Shown: positions 7,470 through 14,514 of the stretch, one piece after another | Numbering within the stretch: position 1 is the stretch's first letter | How the letters are laid out: every line of letters begins with the position of its first letter | Assembly (NCBI GenBank): GCA_022827225.1 | Contig: JAJDTJ010000105.1 | Coordinates: 1 to 32,361 of the forward strand | Source of the DNA: Candidatus Poribacteria bacterium | Lineage (GTDB): Bacteria > Poribacteria > WGA-4E > WGA-3G | Direction of reading: 5' to 3' | DNA: 32,361 nucleotides | Translations under genes and position numbers: made by a program | Notes under the pieces: generated by a model | The model's database searches: none | Seen by the model: only the letters and a program-made list of their open reading frames with translations | What the model was told of the DNA's origin: nothing

Positions 7470-8354
7470 ATGGATACCAAGGTAAAGTTGATTGCAGGAT
7501 ACAGTTTGTATCATATCGCAAACGCAACCATTATTAGTGTGATGTGTGTTCTTATGTGTATAACAAGTTGTGGGAAGACACAGCGTGTCTCATCCCAATC
7601 CGATACCGAGAAAACAGAATGGGGTTACGAAGCGGAAAATGGACCGGATGTTTGGGGACATCTCAGTCCGGAATATCTCTTGTGTGCTGAAGGGCGGCAC
7701 CAATCACCGATTGATCTTGTGAACCCCACACCAGCAGAACTTCCCCCTATTCCGTACGACTACTCTCCAACAAACATGAACATCCGCAACACTGGTCATA
7801 CAATTGAGGTTGCATGCCCGGAAGGGAACTGGATTGAGGTTGATGGCACGCGGTATGAGCTTCTCCAATTCCATTTCCATGCACCGAGCGAACACACAGT
7901 GGTCGGTAAACTCTTTGACATGGAGGTGCACTTCGTTCACAAAAGTGAAGATGGTGCGTTGGCAGTCGTTGGATTGCTAATTGAGAGGGGTCGTCACAAG
8001 TTTGCATTTGACCCTATCTGGTCCCATTTACCCGCAGTCCCCGGTGAAACGCAACGTATTGAGAATGTCGCTGAGGACGGCAGCTTGATCGTCGATCCGC
8101 GTTTTATGTTCGCACCAAATGATCAGGTAGAGGATGTGGCACCATCGCTTTTCTTGTCCTACTATCGTTACGACGGTTCGTTGACGACTCCGCCTTGTTC
8201 AGAAGGCATCACATGGATTGTGCTGACAACTCCGATTGAGATGTCTGAAGCCCAAATCGCAGCGTTCAAAGCAATTATTCATGACAATAACCGGCCGGTA
8301 CAACCCCTAAATGGACGAGAACTGCTCGTGAATTCTACTGGGACGAGTAATTGA
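7470..8354 (+). CDS. Alpha-class carbonic anhydrase, lipoprotein
   Basis: 294 residues. Hydrates CO2 to bicarbonate in the periplasm or at the outer membrane. The N-terminus has a hydrophobic stretch ending in the lipobox ITSC (C34). Zinc ligands are H135 and H137 (FHFH) and H154 (EVHFVH). H110 in NTGH matches the proton-shuttle position (H64 of human CA II), E141 the gate Glu (SEHT), and T239/T240 the TTPPC loop. C72 and C243 are placed to form the disulphide found in extracellular alpha-CAs. All catalytic residues are intact and length is normal for a secreted form. The stop codon overlaps the TTG of the short ORF at 8351. Confidence 0.93.
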   Translation: MDTKVKLIAGYSLYHIANATIISVMCVLMCITSCGKTQRVSSQSDTEKTEWGYEAENGPDVWGHLSPEYLLCAEGRHQSPIDLVNPTPAELPPIPYDYSPTNMNIRNTGHTIEVACPEGNWIEVDGTRYELLQFHFHAPSEHTVVGKLFDMEVHFVHKSEDGALAVVGLLIERGRHKFAFDPIWSHLPAVPGETQRIENVAEDGSLIVDPRFMFAPNDQVEDVAPSLFLSYYRYDGSLTTPPCSEGITWIVLTTPIEMSEAQIAAFKAIIHDNNRPVQPLNGRELLVNSTGTSN

Positions 8355-8503
8355 CTCCCAAAAGTTTCACTGAAATATTCCGAGAAAACGGAGCACTTGA
8401 ACGCGGCAATGTTACACGGATAGAACGTGGACTGCACCTACACATAGGGGGTGACCTTCCTGAAAACATAACAACCCAAAAAATATGGAAGAGTAATAAA
8501 TGA
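8351..8503 (+). pseudogene. 50-codon ORF, probable remnant of a kinase-like (EcKinase/APH-type) N-terminus
   Basis: The frame opens with a TTG overlapping the carbonic anhydrase stop (TTGA) and closes with a TGA overlapping the HAD start (ATGA at 8500-8503), encoding 50 residues. The beginning, LTPKSFTEIFRENGALERG, resembles the LTPEWLTEALRxxGxL start of ecdysteroid-kinase-like/aminoglycoside phosphotransferase-like proteins, and GDLPEN...KIWKS resembles the following strand; the kinase core is missing. It is either a decayed gene or a small coupling ORF built from one. A similar remnant lies at 10695. Family resemblance is judged by eye only. Confidence 0.45.
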
Positions 8504-9141
8504 TCGCTACGATATTTGATATTGATGGTACACTGGTCGACAGTTTCGGTTTCGATGATGCCTGTTACATTTCTGCGATAAGAGAAGTCCTGGGTGAAGT
8601 TTATATCCATGATGACTGGAGCAACTACAAAAACGTCACCGACACAGGTAGTTTGCGACAAATCATGGAAGAAAATAAGATTCAGGAAGTGGAACAAGTT
8701 GAGGCAGTTCGCACGAAATTCGGCGAATTGATTGGGCAGTATCTTCAAAACGGTGGCAAATGCCTCCCAAAAAGAGGTGCTATTCATTTGATTAATAAAC
8801 TGCTCGCCGCAGAGGACTATGAAGTTGGATTCGCGACAGGCGGTTGGAGACATACCGCGAAAATGAAACTTCGGCACGCAGGATTTAACTTGAAGAATAC
8901 GATTTTAACTTCCAGTGATGATGGTGATGAACGCGTGGTGATTATGAAGAAATGCCTATTGCAGTTAGGTCACTGCTTCCAGCGTGTCGTATACATAGGT
9001 GATGCCGAATGGGACATGCAGGCGACTGAAAAACTCGGATGGCACTTCATAGGGGTCGGAACAAGGCTAAAAGGAAAGTGTGAATTTTGGATTAAGGACT
9101 TTTCAAGTTACAATACATTCATGAAAATGCTACAGGTCTAA
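8500..9141 (+). CDS. HAD-superfamily hydrolase (phosphatase)
   Basis: 213 residues. Motif I is DIDGT with the nucleophile D7 and acid/base D9; motif II is FATGG with T113; a lysine near 150-151 is a candidate for motif III; motif IV is GDAEWD (D168, D172). The helical cap between motifs I and II (about 15-95) matches the class of beta-phosphoglucomutase or phosphoglycolate phosphatase. Substrate unknown; cytoplasmic. GGAAGAG lies 8 bases before the ATG, and the ATGA overlap with the preceding short ORF suggests translational coupling. Confidence 0.88.
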   Translation: MIATIFDIDGTLVDSFGFDDACYISAIREVLGEVYIHDDWSNYKNVTDTGSLRQIMEENKIQEVEQVEAVRTKFGELIGQYLQNGGKCLPKRGAIHLINKLLAAEDYEVGFATGGWRHTAKMKLRHAGFNLKNTILTSSDDGDERVVIMKKCLLQLGHCFQRVVYIGDAEWDMQATEKLGWHFIGVGTRLKGKCEFWIKDFSSYNTFMKMLQV

Positions 9142-9248
9142 AATCATAGTAACCAGATAAGTGTTATTTTTCGCCTCTGGCTTGCAATCTTCCTTGTCAA
9201 TAGTTATCGTTTCTTGTAGTTATGAGAGCGGTTGACACGGCTCACGCA

Positions 9249-10445
9249 TTACTTGGAGGTAAGCCCCAGTTTGGATGAAATAGCCGTATCCCAATCCCCA
9301 GTGAACACCCACCAATTTGTCATGGTTTTCTCTCCATATCGAATCCGATTTCCATGCCCCGGCATATTCTGCATCCAGTAGATATACCATTGTGACTCCA
9401 CACGTTGCGGAATCTCAGTAAGGTTCGCGTCGGGCCACTGATAAGTCAAATTTCCCCAGGTGTCAACATTAACCATTTTCTTTGAACCGTTATTATCAGG
9501 GGTCCAATCTTCAATATCACTCTCGACATGTGCTGGGTTTTGGGTATCGTAGTGTTTGGTTGTATTCGGGGGCATGTGTGTCCAACCCACACGCCCTGTG
9601 ATGAAATCTTCATTTTCGTCTTGACCGACAAATTTTTTCCAAAAAAGGTCTGTATTACCGTGCTGTAAATGATTGACATGGCTCAATATCGCTTCCAATT
9701 GATGTCCATGGTTATGAACGGCTTCCGCTTGGGTCCGCCTGAAATTTTGTCCATAAACCGTATAGGTTGAATTATACACAGGTAAATCAGTGTTATCCCG
9801 ATTGCTGTTGGAAATGTCACCCGTCAGAGGACTTGACATGTTGGATTCCCACCAATTTCTGAAATTTTCAGGCTTATGGAGCCGTGGGTCATAACTCGGA
9901 AAATCAGGCGCAACTCCGCCCATCCATACCCAAATCTCTTTGACACCTAAGACGTTGACATAATGTGCCATATCAAATCTCTCGAATATCTGATAAAAAT
10001 CAGGCGCATAGATAGGGAATCCATTTACCTCTCCAATAACAGGCCCGCGAGGTGTTTGTTCATAAACCGTAATATATGCTACCACCCGATAGCCTATCGA
10101 TGGCGCAGCCGAAGGCGTTTTATAGCCTCTAAATCGACTGCCTTCTTCGAGCATAAACTTAATGCGCTTGTCAAAAGCATCAATTCTTTCTTTGAGTGCC
10201 TCCAAGGAAATCTCACCGAGACTCCCATAATCCGCTGCCATGGAGACATCTAAATTTTTTCCATCTGCCGTCGGTAAAAACCTCATGATGACGACAGGAA
10301 TTTCATAAATATGGCCGGGGGCAGGGGTCGCCAGATACGGGTGGATTGGTTCAAACACCGGGGATACCTCCTGTGCAAACAGAGACCATCGCTGTGTTAT
10401 CATCACTATGAGTATAAAACCTAAAAGGGCTTGTCTTTTATTCAT
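9249..10445 (-). CDS. Secreted protein of unknown function with HNHGH motif
   Basis: 398 residues with an N-terminal signal peptide (about 1-24, cleavage near LFA-QE). I know similar sequences only as uncharacterised secreted proteins. The most striking part is residues 198-320: WWESNMSSPLTGDISNSNR, then EAVHNHGHQLEAILSHVNHL (242-260) and VESDIEDWTPD, then near the end WYIYWMQNMPGHGNRI and TNWWVFTGDWD. The clustered H244, H246, H248, H256 and H259 with E251 and D310/E312 could form a metal site, so a metallo-hydrolase or metal-binding role is conceivable but not shown. The ATG has only an A-rich upstream region, without a clear Shine-Dalgarno. It is convergent with the HAD gene. Confidence 0.85.
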   Translation of the reverse strand: MNKRQALLGFILIVMITQRWSLFAQEVSPVFEPIHPYLATPAPGHIYEIPVVIMRFLPTADGKNLDVSMAADYGSLGEISLEALKERIDAFDKRIKFMLEEGSRFRGYKTPSAAPSIGYRVVAYITVYEQTPRGPVIGEVNGFPIYAPDFYQIFERFDMAHYVNVLGVKEIWVWMGGVAPDFPSYDPRLHKPENFRNWWESNMSSPLTGDISNSNRDNTDLPVYNSTYTVYGQNFRRTQAEAVHNHGHQLEAILSHVNHLQHGNTDLFWKKFVGQDENEDFITGRVGWTHMPPNTTKHYDTQNPAHVESDIEDWTPDNNGSKKMVNVDTWGNLTYQWPDANLTEIPQRVESQWYIYWMQNMPGHGNRIRYGEKTMTNWWVFTGDWDTAISSKLGLTSK

Positions 10446-10694
10446 TTTTTCTTATGTATTTGTGCGCAGAAAGAGATATTCTATCGCAATCGCCAAAGCA
10501 TCTCGAAATAAAGTGTTATATCACAGAAAACACAAAAAGCACCTTCTCCAGACATGACTATTATAGCAACTTATATGCGCTGTGACAATCTTTTAATGGA
10601 AAGTCTCTACAGAAAAGGTGGACAAAGTAATGGGGTTAAAGTATAATATTCCATCGGGTAATAGAATCTAAGAGAAATTGTAGGATGGAACTTG
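10446..10694. other. Divergent intergenic region
   Basis: Lies between the minus-strand HNHGH-protein gene and the plus-strand decayed kinase fragment. Apart from the plus-strand promoter at 10619-10647 I find no gene, repeat or strong hairpin. No convincing -35/-10 pair was found for the minus-strand gene. Confidence 0.4.
10619..10647 (+). promoter_or_regulatory. Sigma70-type promoter upstream of the decayed kinase and propeller operon
   Basis: TGGACA (10619-10624, 5/6), 17 bp, TATAAT (10642-10647, perfect). Transcription would start near 10654, pass through the kinase remnant and on to the Asp-box propeller gene at 10934. Confidence 0.65.
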
Positions 10695-10896
10695 GTGGCA
10701 CTATTAAGTATCCCTAACGCGCCTGACGATATTACACCTCAATGGCTCACTGAAGCATTATACTCAACAGGGACGCTTCCGAATGGTGGTGAAAACGCGT
10801 CCATTTACGCCAGATAAACTCACACAAGCAGTAGCCGAGCGATTCATTGCGGCGATTACTGATTTGCACTTAACGGAAAATAAAAAGGAACTTTGA
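10695..10896 (+). pseudogene. Decayed kinase-like gene (EcKinase/APH-type), internally deleted and frameshifted
   Basis: A GTG at 10695 with AGGATGGA upstream starts a 40-codon frame containing DDITPQWLTEALYSTGTLPN, the characteristic start of bacterial ecdysteroid-kinase-like phosphotransferases, and stops at 10815-10817. A second frame from 10789 (35 codons, with PFTPDKLTQAVAERFIAAITDL) continues to a TGA at 10894-10896 and looks like a helical C-terminal end of the same kind of protein. Intact members have well over 300 residues, so the central kinase core is lost and the two ends are joined out of frame. The assignment rests on recognition of the N-terminal motif; the C-terminal part is inferred. 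Confidence 0.5.
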
Positions 10897-10933
10897 TAAT
10901 TCTCATCGTAAATGGAAAAAAGGAGGGAACACA

Positions 10934-11896
10934 ATGTTTATTGCCACGAACAACGCTATCTATGCCGTTGAAGATAACGGAAACAGCGAACCCACCCAAA
11001 TCTATAACGGTACAGACCATCAAGAGCACGAGGCGATGGTTTCATTGTCAAACGGTCAAGCTGTGGTGTCCACCCTGTCAGACGGCACGCTACTGGTTTT
11101 ATCAGAAGATGATGAGAAACGGATTCCAACAGGTATAGCAGATCCGATTGCTTCGTTGCTCGTTGTGCGCGAAGATCCGTTAACACTGCTCATCGGAACG
11201 GATGAGGGTGCTTACGTCTATCGTCTCGTTGGCGAAGAGGGACCGGCTGAACGGGTCGTCGCGTTTGACGAATTAGAATGTCGGAAAGATTGGTACACAC
11301 CGTGGGGCGGTCCACCCGCCGTCCGGACGCTTGCTAAAACCCAAGACGGTTTTTGTTACGCGGATATCCACGTCGGAAGTATCATGCGTTCCAACGATGA
11401 AGGGATTTCTTGGGAACCCGTCACGCCGGAACTTCATAAAGATGTCCATCAGGTCGCTACATGTCCTGCCGACGATAATCGAGTTTATGCGAACACGCAA
11501 AACGGTGTTTATGTCAGTGCCGACCGTGGGCACTCCTGGGAGAATCGGATTGAAGGGTTGCCGCGTCGCTACGGCACCGGTATCGCTGTCCATCCAACAG
11601 ACCCCGACCTAATGATCGCTACAGTCCAAAACGGTCCGAGGGGCGGTGGTGCTTGGCTCTGTCGTTCAGACAACGGCGGCGCGACGTGGACGGAACTCAA
11701 CGATCAACTCACAGCATCCGCCGATCGGATTCGGACAGGCTATATAGCTTTTACATCCGATGGAACGGCGTGGGCAGTTATCGGAAAGACGCTTTACATC
11801 GGCGAAGATCGAGCCACAGATTGGAGCCCGTTCTGGACACCCCCCGAACACCAGGCATCATCCAACGAGTATCCGATCCAATCCGTCGCTGTTTAA
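10934..11896 (+). CDS. Asp-box (BNR) beta-propeller protein
   Basis: 320 residues; GGAGGG lies 7 bases before the ATG. Three Asp-boxes (S-x-D-x-G-x-[ST]-W) are visible at 153-160 (SNDEGISW), 195-202 (SADRGHSW) and 245-252 (SDNGGATW), spaced by 40-50 residues as in propellers of the sialidase/sortilin (VPS10-like) type. The first 120 residues form further blades without Asp-boxes. No signal peptide. The sialidase arginine triad is not apparent, so a binding or scaffold role is more likely than glycosidase activity. A VOC gene follows 37 bases downstream. Confidence 0.85.
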   Translation: MFIATNNAIYAVEDNGNSEPTQIYNGTDHQEHEAMVSLSNGQAVVSTLSDGTLLVLSEDDEKRIPTGIADPIASLLVVREDPLTLLIGTDEGAYVYRLVGEEGPAERVVAFDELECRKDWYTPWGGPPAVRTLAKTQDGFCYADIHVGSIMRSNDEGISWEPVTPELHKDVHQVATCPADDNRVYANTQNGVYVSADRGHSWENRIEGLPRRYGTGIAVHPTDPDLMIATVQNGPRGGGAWLCRSDNGGATWTELNDQLTASADRIRTGYIAFTSDGTAWAVIGKTLYIGEDRATDWSPFWTPPEHQASSNEYPIQSVAV

Positions 11897-11933
11897 CGGA
11901 TCGTTTGGGTTAGCGTTGCGGAGATGTTAAGCT

Positions 11934-12299
11934 ATGAATGTATTAGGTATCGACTTTACTTTTTTTGCGGTGAGCGATATGCAGGAATCGCTCACCTTTT
12001 ATCGTGACGTGCTTGGGATGTCACTGGCGTGTTTGGTGCATGAAGGCACATGGGCAGAATTCGAGATAAATCCCGGCACGTTGGTATTAGGGCAGGGTTA
12101 TGATTTCATACACCCCGGCGGCGGGACGGTCGCGCTCGCTGTTGATAATGTGACGGCTGCTTTGCAAGAATTAGAACAATTAGGCATTCAAATCCATTCG
12201 CCGCTCGGTGAATCCGCCGTATGTTTTTGGGCGATCATCAAAGACCCTGATGGCAATCGTGTGATCCTCCATCAGCGAAAGGATGGAACAGTCGGTTGA
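11934..12299 (+). CDS. VOC (glyoxalase/bleomycin-resistance fold) protein
   Basis: 121 residues, the normal size of a single-domain VOC protein with two beta-alpha-beta-beta-beta modules. Recognisable parts are the opening strand FTFFAVSDMQESLTFYRDVLGM, the centre GGGTVALAVDNVTAALQELEQLGI and the final strand IIKDPDGNRVILHQR. The first strand has Phe where metallo-members carry His/Glu, so whether it binds metal is doubtful. A GGAG lies 11 bases before the ATG. Probably cytoplasmic; substrate unknown. It sits between the propeller gene and the unknown gene at 12332 in one direction. Confidence 0.88.
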   Translation: MNVLGIDFTFFAVSDMQESLTFYRDVLGMSLACLVHEGTWAEFEINPGTLVLGQGYDFIHPGGGTVALAVDNVTAALQELEQLGIQIHSPLGESAVCFWAIIKDPDGNRVILHQRKDGTVG

Positions 12300-12331
12300 G
12301 ATGTCGGTCAGGAACAATATAGGAGAATCCG

Positions 12332-13063
12332 TTGATACAATACGCAAAGGAATTTCTGACACTGCAAGTCAGATTCGCTCAGAAAATCGCTAAAGTCTCC
12401 GATCAGGCTTTGGAAAACGTGTTAATGGACCACACGATGTTGCGGAACCTGTTCAACTTGCGAGTCTCCCATGATATTCCGAATCCACTCTGGGATGAAT
12501 TTATCAAAGGACTTTGCGCGTCTGATAATCTCGAAGATTGGACATATAATTTCTATCTTCAACGCATGGCTGCGGAGCCAGATGCTTCTGATGAACGGCG
12601 ATTTTTTGGGTGTTTCTCCTATGTCTATCCGTGGCGCGGCACAAAAAAACTTCGGCTTCACTTTGAAAATCGTGAGACCCCTGACTACGGGACATTGAGT
12701 AAGGAGAGAATGGCACTCCGAAAGTCTGAGTTGTCGGCGATGTTTCGCTATATCCAAGCAAATCATCCTGATGTAGAAACGGTGCGCGGTGGTTCATGGC
12801 TCTATAACATTCCAGCCTACCTAAGACTCTTCCCGCCGGACTATGTTAAAACAGCGGAACCGGTCGGTTATGAAACCACATTCTGGGCGTTGTGGGGACA
12901 ATTTGTTGCCCGCCACGGATCCGTTCGACAACCCGCTGCTGCACAATTCTTGGCGTGTCTCAAAACGCAGAAAACGGTTGAGGGGTGTCTTCGATGTTTT
13001 CCCTACCAAGTGCTACGACCCGAATGTTCTATTGATATCTTCTACGATTTTTATAACTTGTAA
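12332..13063 (+). CDS. Protein of unknown function (243 residues)
   Basis: Starts with TTG; AGGAG five bases upstream supports this start. 243 residues, alpha-helical by appearance, soluble, no signal peptide. I recognise no domain. Notable segments are VRGGSWLYNIPAYLRLFPPDYV (about 143-164), rich in aromatic residues, and a C-terminal segment with three cysteines (CLKTQKTVEGCLRCFP). It follows the VOC gene by 32 bases, consistent with an operon. An inverted-repeat element begins three bases after its stop. Confidence 0.75.
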   Translation: MIQYAKEFLTLQVRFAQKIAKVSDQALENVLMDHTMLRNLFNLRVSHDIPNPLWDEFIKGLCASDNLEDWTYNFYLQRMAAEPDASDERRFFGCFSYVYPWRGTKKLRLHFENRETPDYGTLSKERMALRKSELSAMFRYIQANHPDVETVRGGSWLYNIPAYLRLFPPDYVKTAEPVGYETTFWALWGQFVARHGSVRQPAAAQFLACLKTQKTVEGCLRCFPYQVLRPECSIDIFYDFYNL

Positions 13064-13065
13064 GT

Positions 13066-13194
13066 TTTATAGTAAAATCCGAAAATAAATGAACACTTTT
13101 AAGAAGATAACCCCCCTAACCCCCTTATCAGGGGGGATAAGATGGGAATCGCTTCGATTTGATGTGTTTCAATAATTATGGGCTTTACTATAAA
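13066..13194. mobile_element. Small inverted-repeat element (MITE-like), 129 bp
   Basis: Perfect 11-bp terminal inverted repeats TTTATAGTAAA (13066-13076) and TTTACTATAAA (13184-13194); a further CC/GG extends the match inward. The interior holds a C/G-rich hairpin CCCCCT 13120-13125 with AGGGGG 13130-13135. It has no coding capacity and abuts the stop of the gene at 12332-13063. The ends contain TATA but a clean target duplication cannot be separated from the repeats. Confidence 0.55.
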
Positions 13195-13267
13195 CAGCGA
13201 CTTTTCCGCGGTCTATACAAACGTCTGATTTCCTAATCTAATTTTTTATTTTCTAAAGGAATCCATC

Positions 13268-13792
13268 ATGAACATCAAAAGCAGACACATCGCAAAACTC
13301 ACATTTATAGTGACGATTACGGCATTTGTTATTGGACTTTCCTCTTGTGAGCGTGTTCACCAAATAATAGAACCGGGGATCCCTGAAGCAGATATTTCCG
13401 CTCCGATGGAAGAACGCGACCACGTTTGGGTCGTCGATCAGAACGGCGTTGAGGGACCTGTCTCGGGGACATGGGTGCTTGTGTCCCACACCCACTTAAA
13501 CTCAACATCCACAATCGGTGAAAGTTTCACCTTACCGCCAGGTGATCCGCATAGCATTCAAATATCGGATGGTACATACACAGACGGCGAAGGTACCCTC
13601 TGGACAAAGATACGGGTAACGACCTCCAGTGGTGACCGGTGGCAGTTCCTTGAACGCGTCGATACGAGCGTTTCACCGCATCGGCTCTATGTTGTTGTCA
13701 CGGTTGATGATAATGGGTTGCCGACACTTGCGTACGGGGAATATCCTTTCGATTTGCCGAACCACAATGTGCAAATCTGGGAGAAACAGTGA
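13268..13792 (+). CDS. Small lipoprotein of unknown function
   Basis: 174 residues with an N-terminal hydrophobic segment and lipobox LSSC (C27), so lipid-anchored. AAAGGA lies 9 bases before the ATG. The mature part is polar and beta-rich; a central block SGTWVLVSHTHLNSTSTIG followed by FTLPPGD and later GDRWQFLERVD resembles the W-centred strands of lipocalin-like lipoproteins, but this is a weak analogy. No enzymatic motif. The Nudix gene starts 11 bases after its stop. Confidence 0.78.
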   Translation: MNIKSRHIAKLTFIVTITAFVIGLSSCERVHQIIEPGIPEADISAPMEERDHVWVVDQNGVEGPVSGTWVLVSHTHLNSTSTIGESFTLPPGDPHSIQISDGTYTDGEGTLWTKIRVTTSSGDRWQFLERVDTSVSPHRLYVVVTVDDNGLPTLAYGEYPFDLPNHNVQIWEKQ

Positions 13793-13803
13793 GGTCATAA
13801 AAA

Positions 13804-14265
13804 GTGATTCAAAAAATTGAGGAACAAGACGGATACATGTTTCTCCATTTCGGTGATCCGCCAGAGAATGTAGGAAACATTGAGTTCGTCAATTGCGTTG
13901 CACATCAACAAAACCAAATCCTCTTCTGCAAATGGCGTGATAACGACATCTGGGTATTGCCCGGCGGACGCGTTGATCCCGGAGAAACCGTCGAAGAAAC
14001 TGCACACCGTGAACTCTTGGAAGAAACAGGCGCGACGCTGAAAAATCTTCAAGTATTGTGTTACATCCACTGCTTCATGTACGACCTCGAATATTGGGGC
14101 ATCGCGTATTTAGGTGAGATTGAAACTTTAGGCACGCCATCCGACCTCAACGAAGTCAGTGAAGCGAAACTGTTCTCCGACTTCCCAGAAAACCTGTCTG
14201 AACAAGGACCGTTTGCAAACGAAAACAGAGCACTATACCAAGAAGCAATACGTAGACTATTTTGA
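13804..14265 (+). CDS. Nudix hydrolase
   Basis: 153 residues from a GTG, with GAGG upstream. The Nudix box is complete at 55-77 (G55, E61, R69, E70, E73, E74, G76: GRVDPGETVEETAHRELLEE), so Mg2+-dependent hydrolysis of a nucleoside-diphosphate-linked compound is expected. The substrate cannot be told. Soluble. It follows the small lipoprotein by 11 bases; the functional link is not obvious. Confidence 0.92.
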   Translation: MIQKIEEQDGYMFLHFGDPPENVGNIEFVNCVAHQQNQILFCKWRDNDIWVLPGGRVDPGETVEETAHRELLEETGATLKNLQVLCYIHCFMYDLEYWGIAYLGEIETLGTPSDLNEVSEAKLFSDFPENLSEQGPFANENRALYQEAIRRLF

Positions 14266-14283
14266 TATTTTTTGCAGATTTTT

Positions 14284-14312
14284 TTGACATTTACGAAAAA
14301 TGTGGGTATAAT
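14284..14312 (+). promoter_or_regulatory. Promoter P1 of the iron-uptake-like operon
   Basis: TTGACA (14284-14289), 17 bp, TATAAT (14307-14312): a full consensus sigma70 promoter. The spacer resembles that of P2 73 bp downstream. Confidence 0.8.
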
Positions 14313-14356
14313 TAACCAAATTCTCGCTATTATCCACAAATTTATCGCGCTTTTAT

Positions 14357-14385
14357 TTGACATTCTTAAAAACTGTGGTTATAAT
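14357..14385 (+). promoter_or_regulatory. Promoter P2 of the iron-uptake-like operon
   Basis: TTGACA (14357-14362), 17 bp, TATAAT (14380-14385): a second full consensus promoter. Its predicted start site, about 14392, falls at the beginning of the Fur-box-like palindrome at 14391-14409, so a bound repressor would block it. Confidence 0.8.
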
Positions 14386-14390
14386 TAAAT

Positions 14391-14409
14391 GATAATGAGA
14401 TTCGTTATC
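14391..14409 (+). promoter_or_regulatory. Fur-box-like operator 1
   Basis: GATAATGAGATTCGTTATC matches 16 of 19 positions of the classical Fur consensus GATAATGATAATCATTATC. It lies over the expected start site of P2. Iron-dependent repression is inferred. Confidence 0.7.
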
Positions 14410-14474
14410 TATTTTTAGGGCGAGATCTTTGGTATAAACATTCAGGATTTTACACTACCGAAACAACTTAAAGT

Positions 14475-14493
14475 GATAATGAGTCTCAATATC
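14475..14493 (+). promoter_or_regulatory. Fur-box-like operator 2
   Basis: GATAATGAGTCTCAATATC matches 15 of 19 positions of the same Fur consensus and lies 21 bases upstream of the chosen porin start, 84 bp from operator 1. Two boxes at eight whole helical turns could bind regulator cooperatively. Confidence 0.6.
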
Positions 14494-14514
14494 AATTTTG
14501 TAAAACGTGTATCT

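Noticed and set aside
12821..13009. Minus-strand open frame inside the gene at 12332-13063
   Set aside because: Antisense to a gene with its own ribosome site and operon context; no recognisable features.
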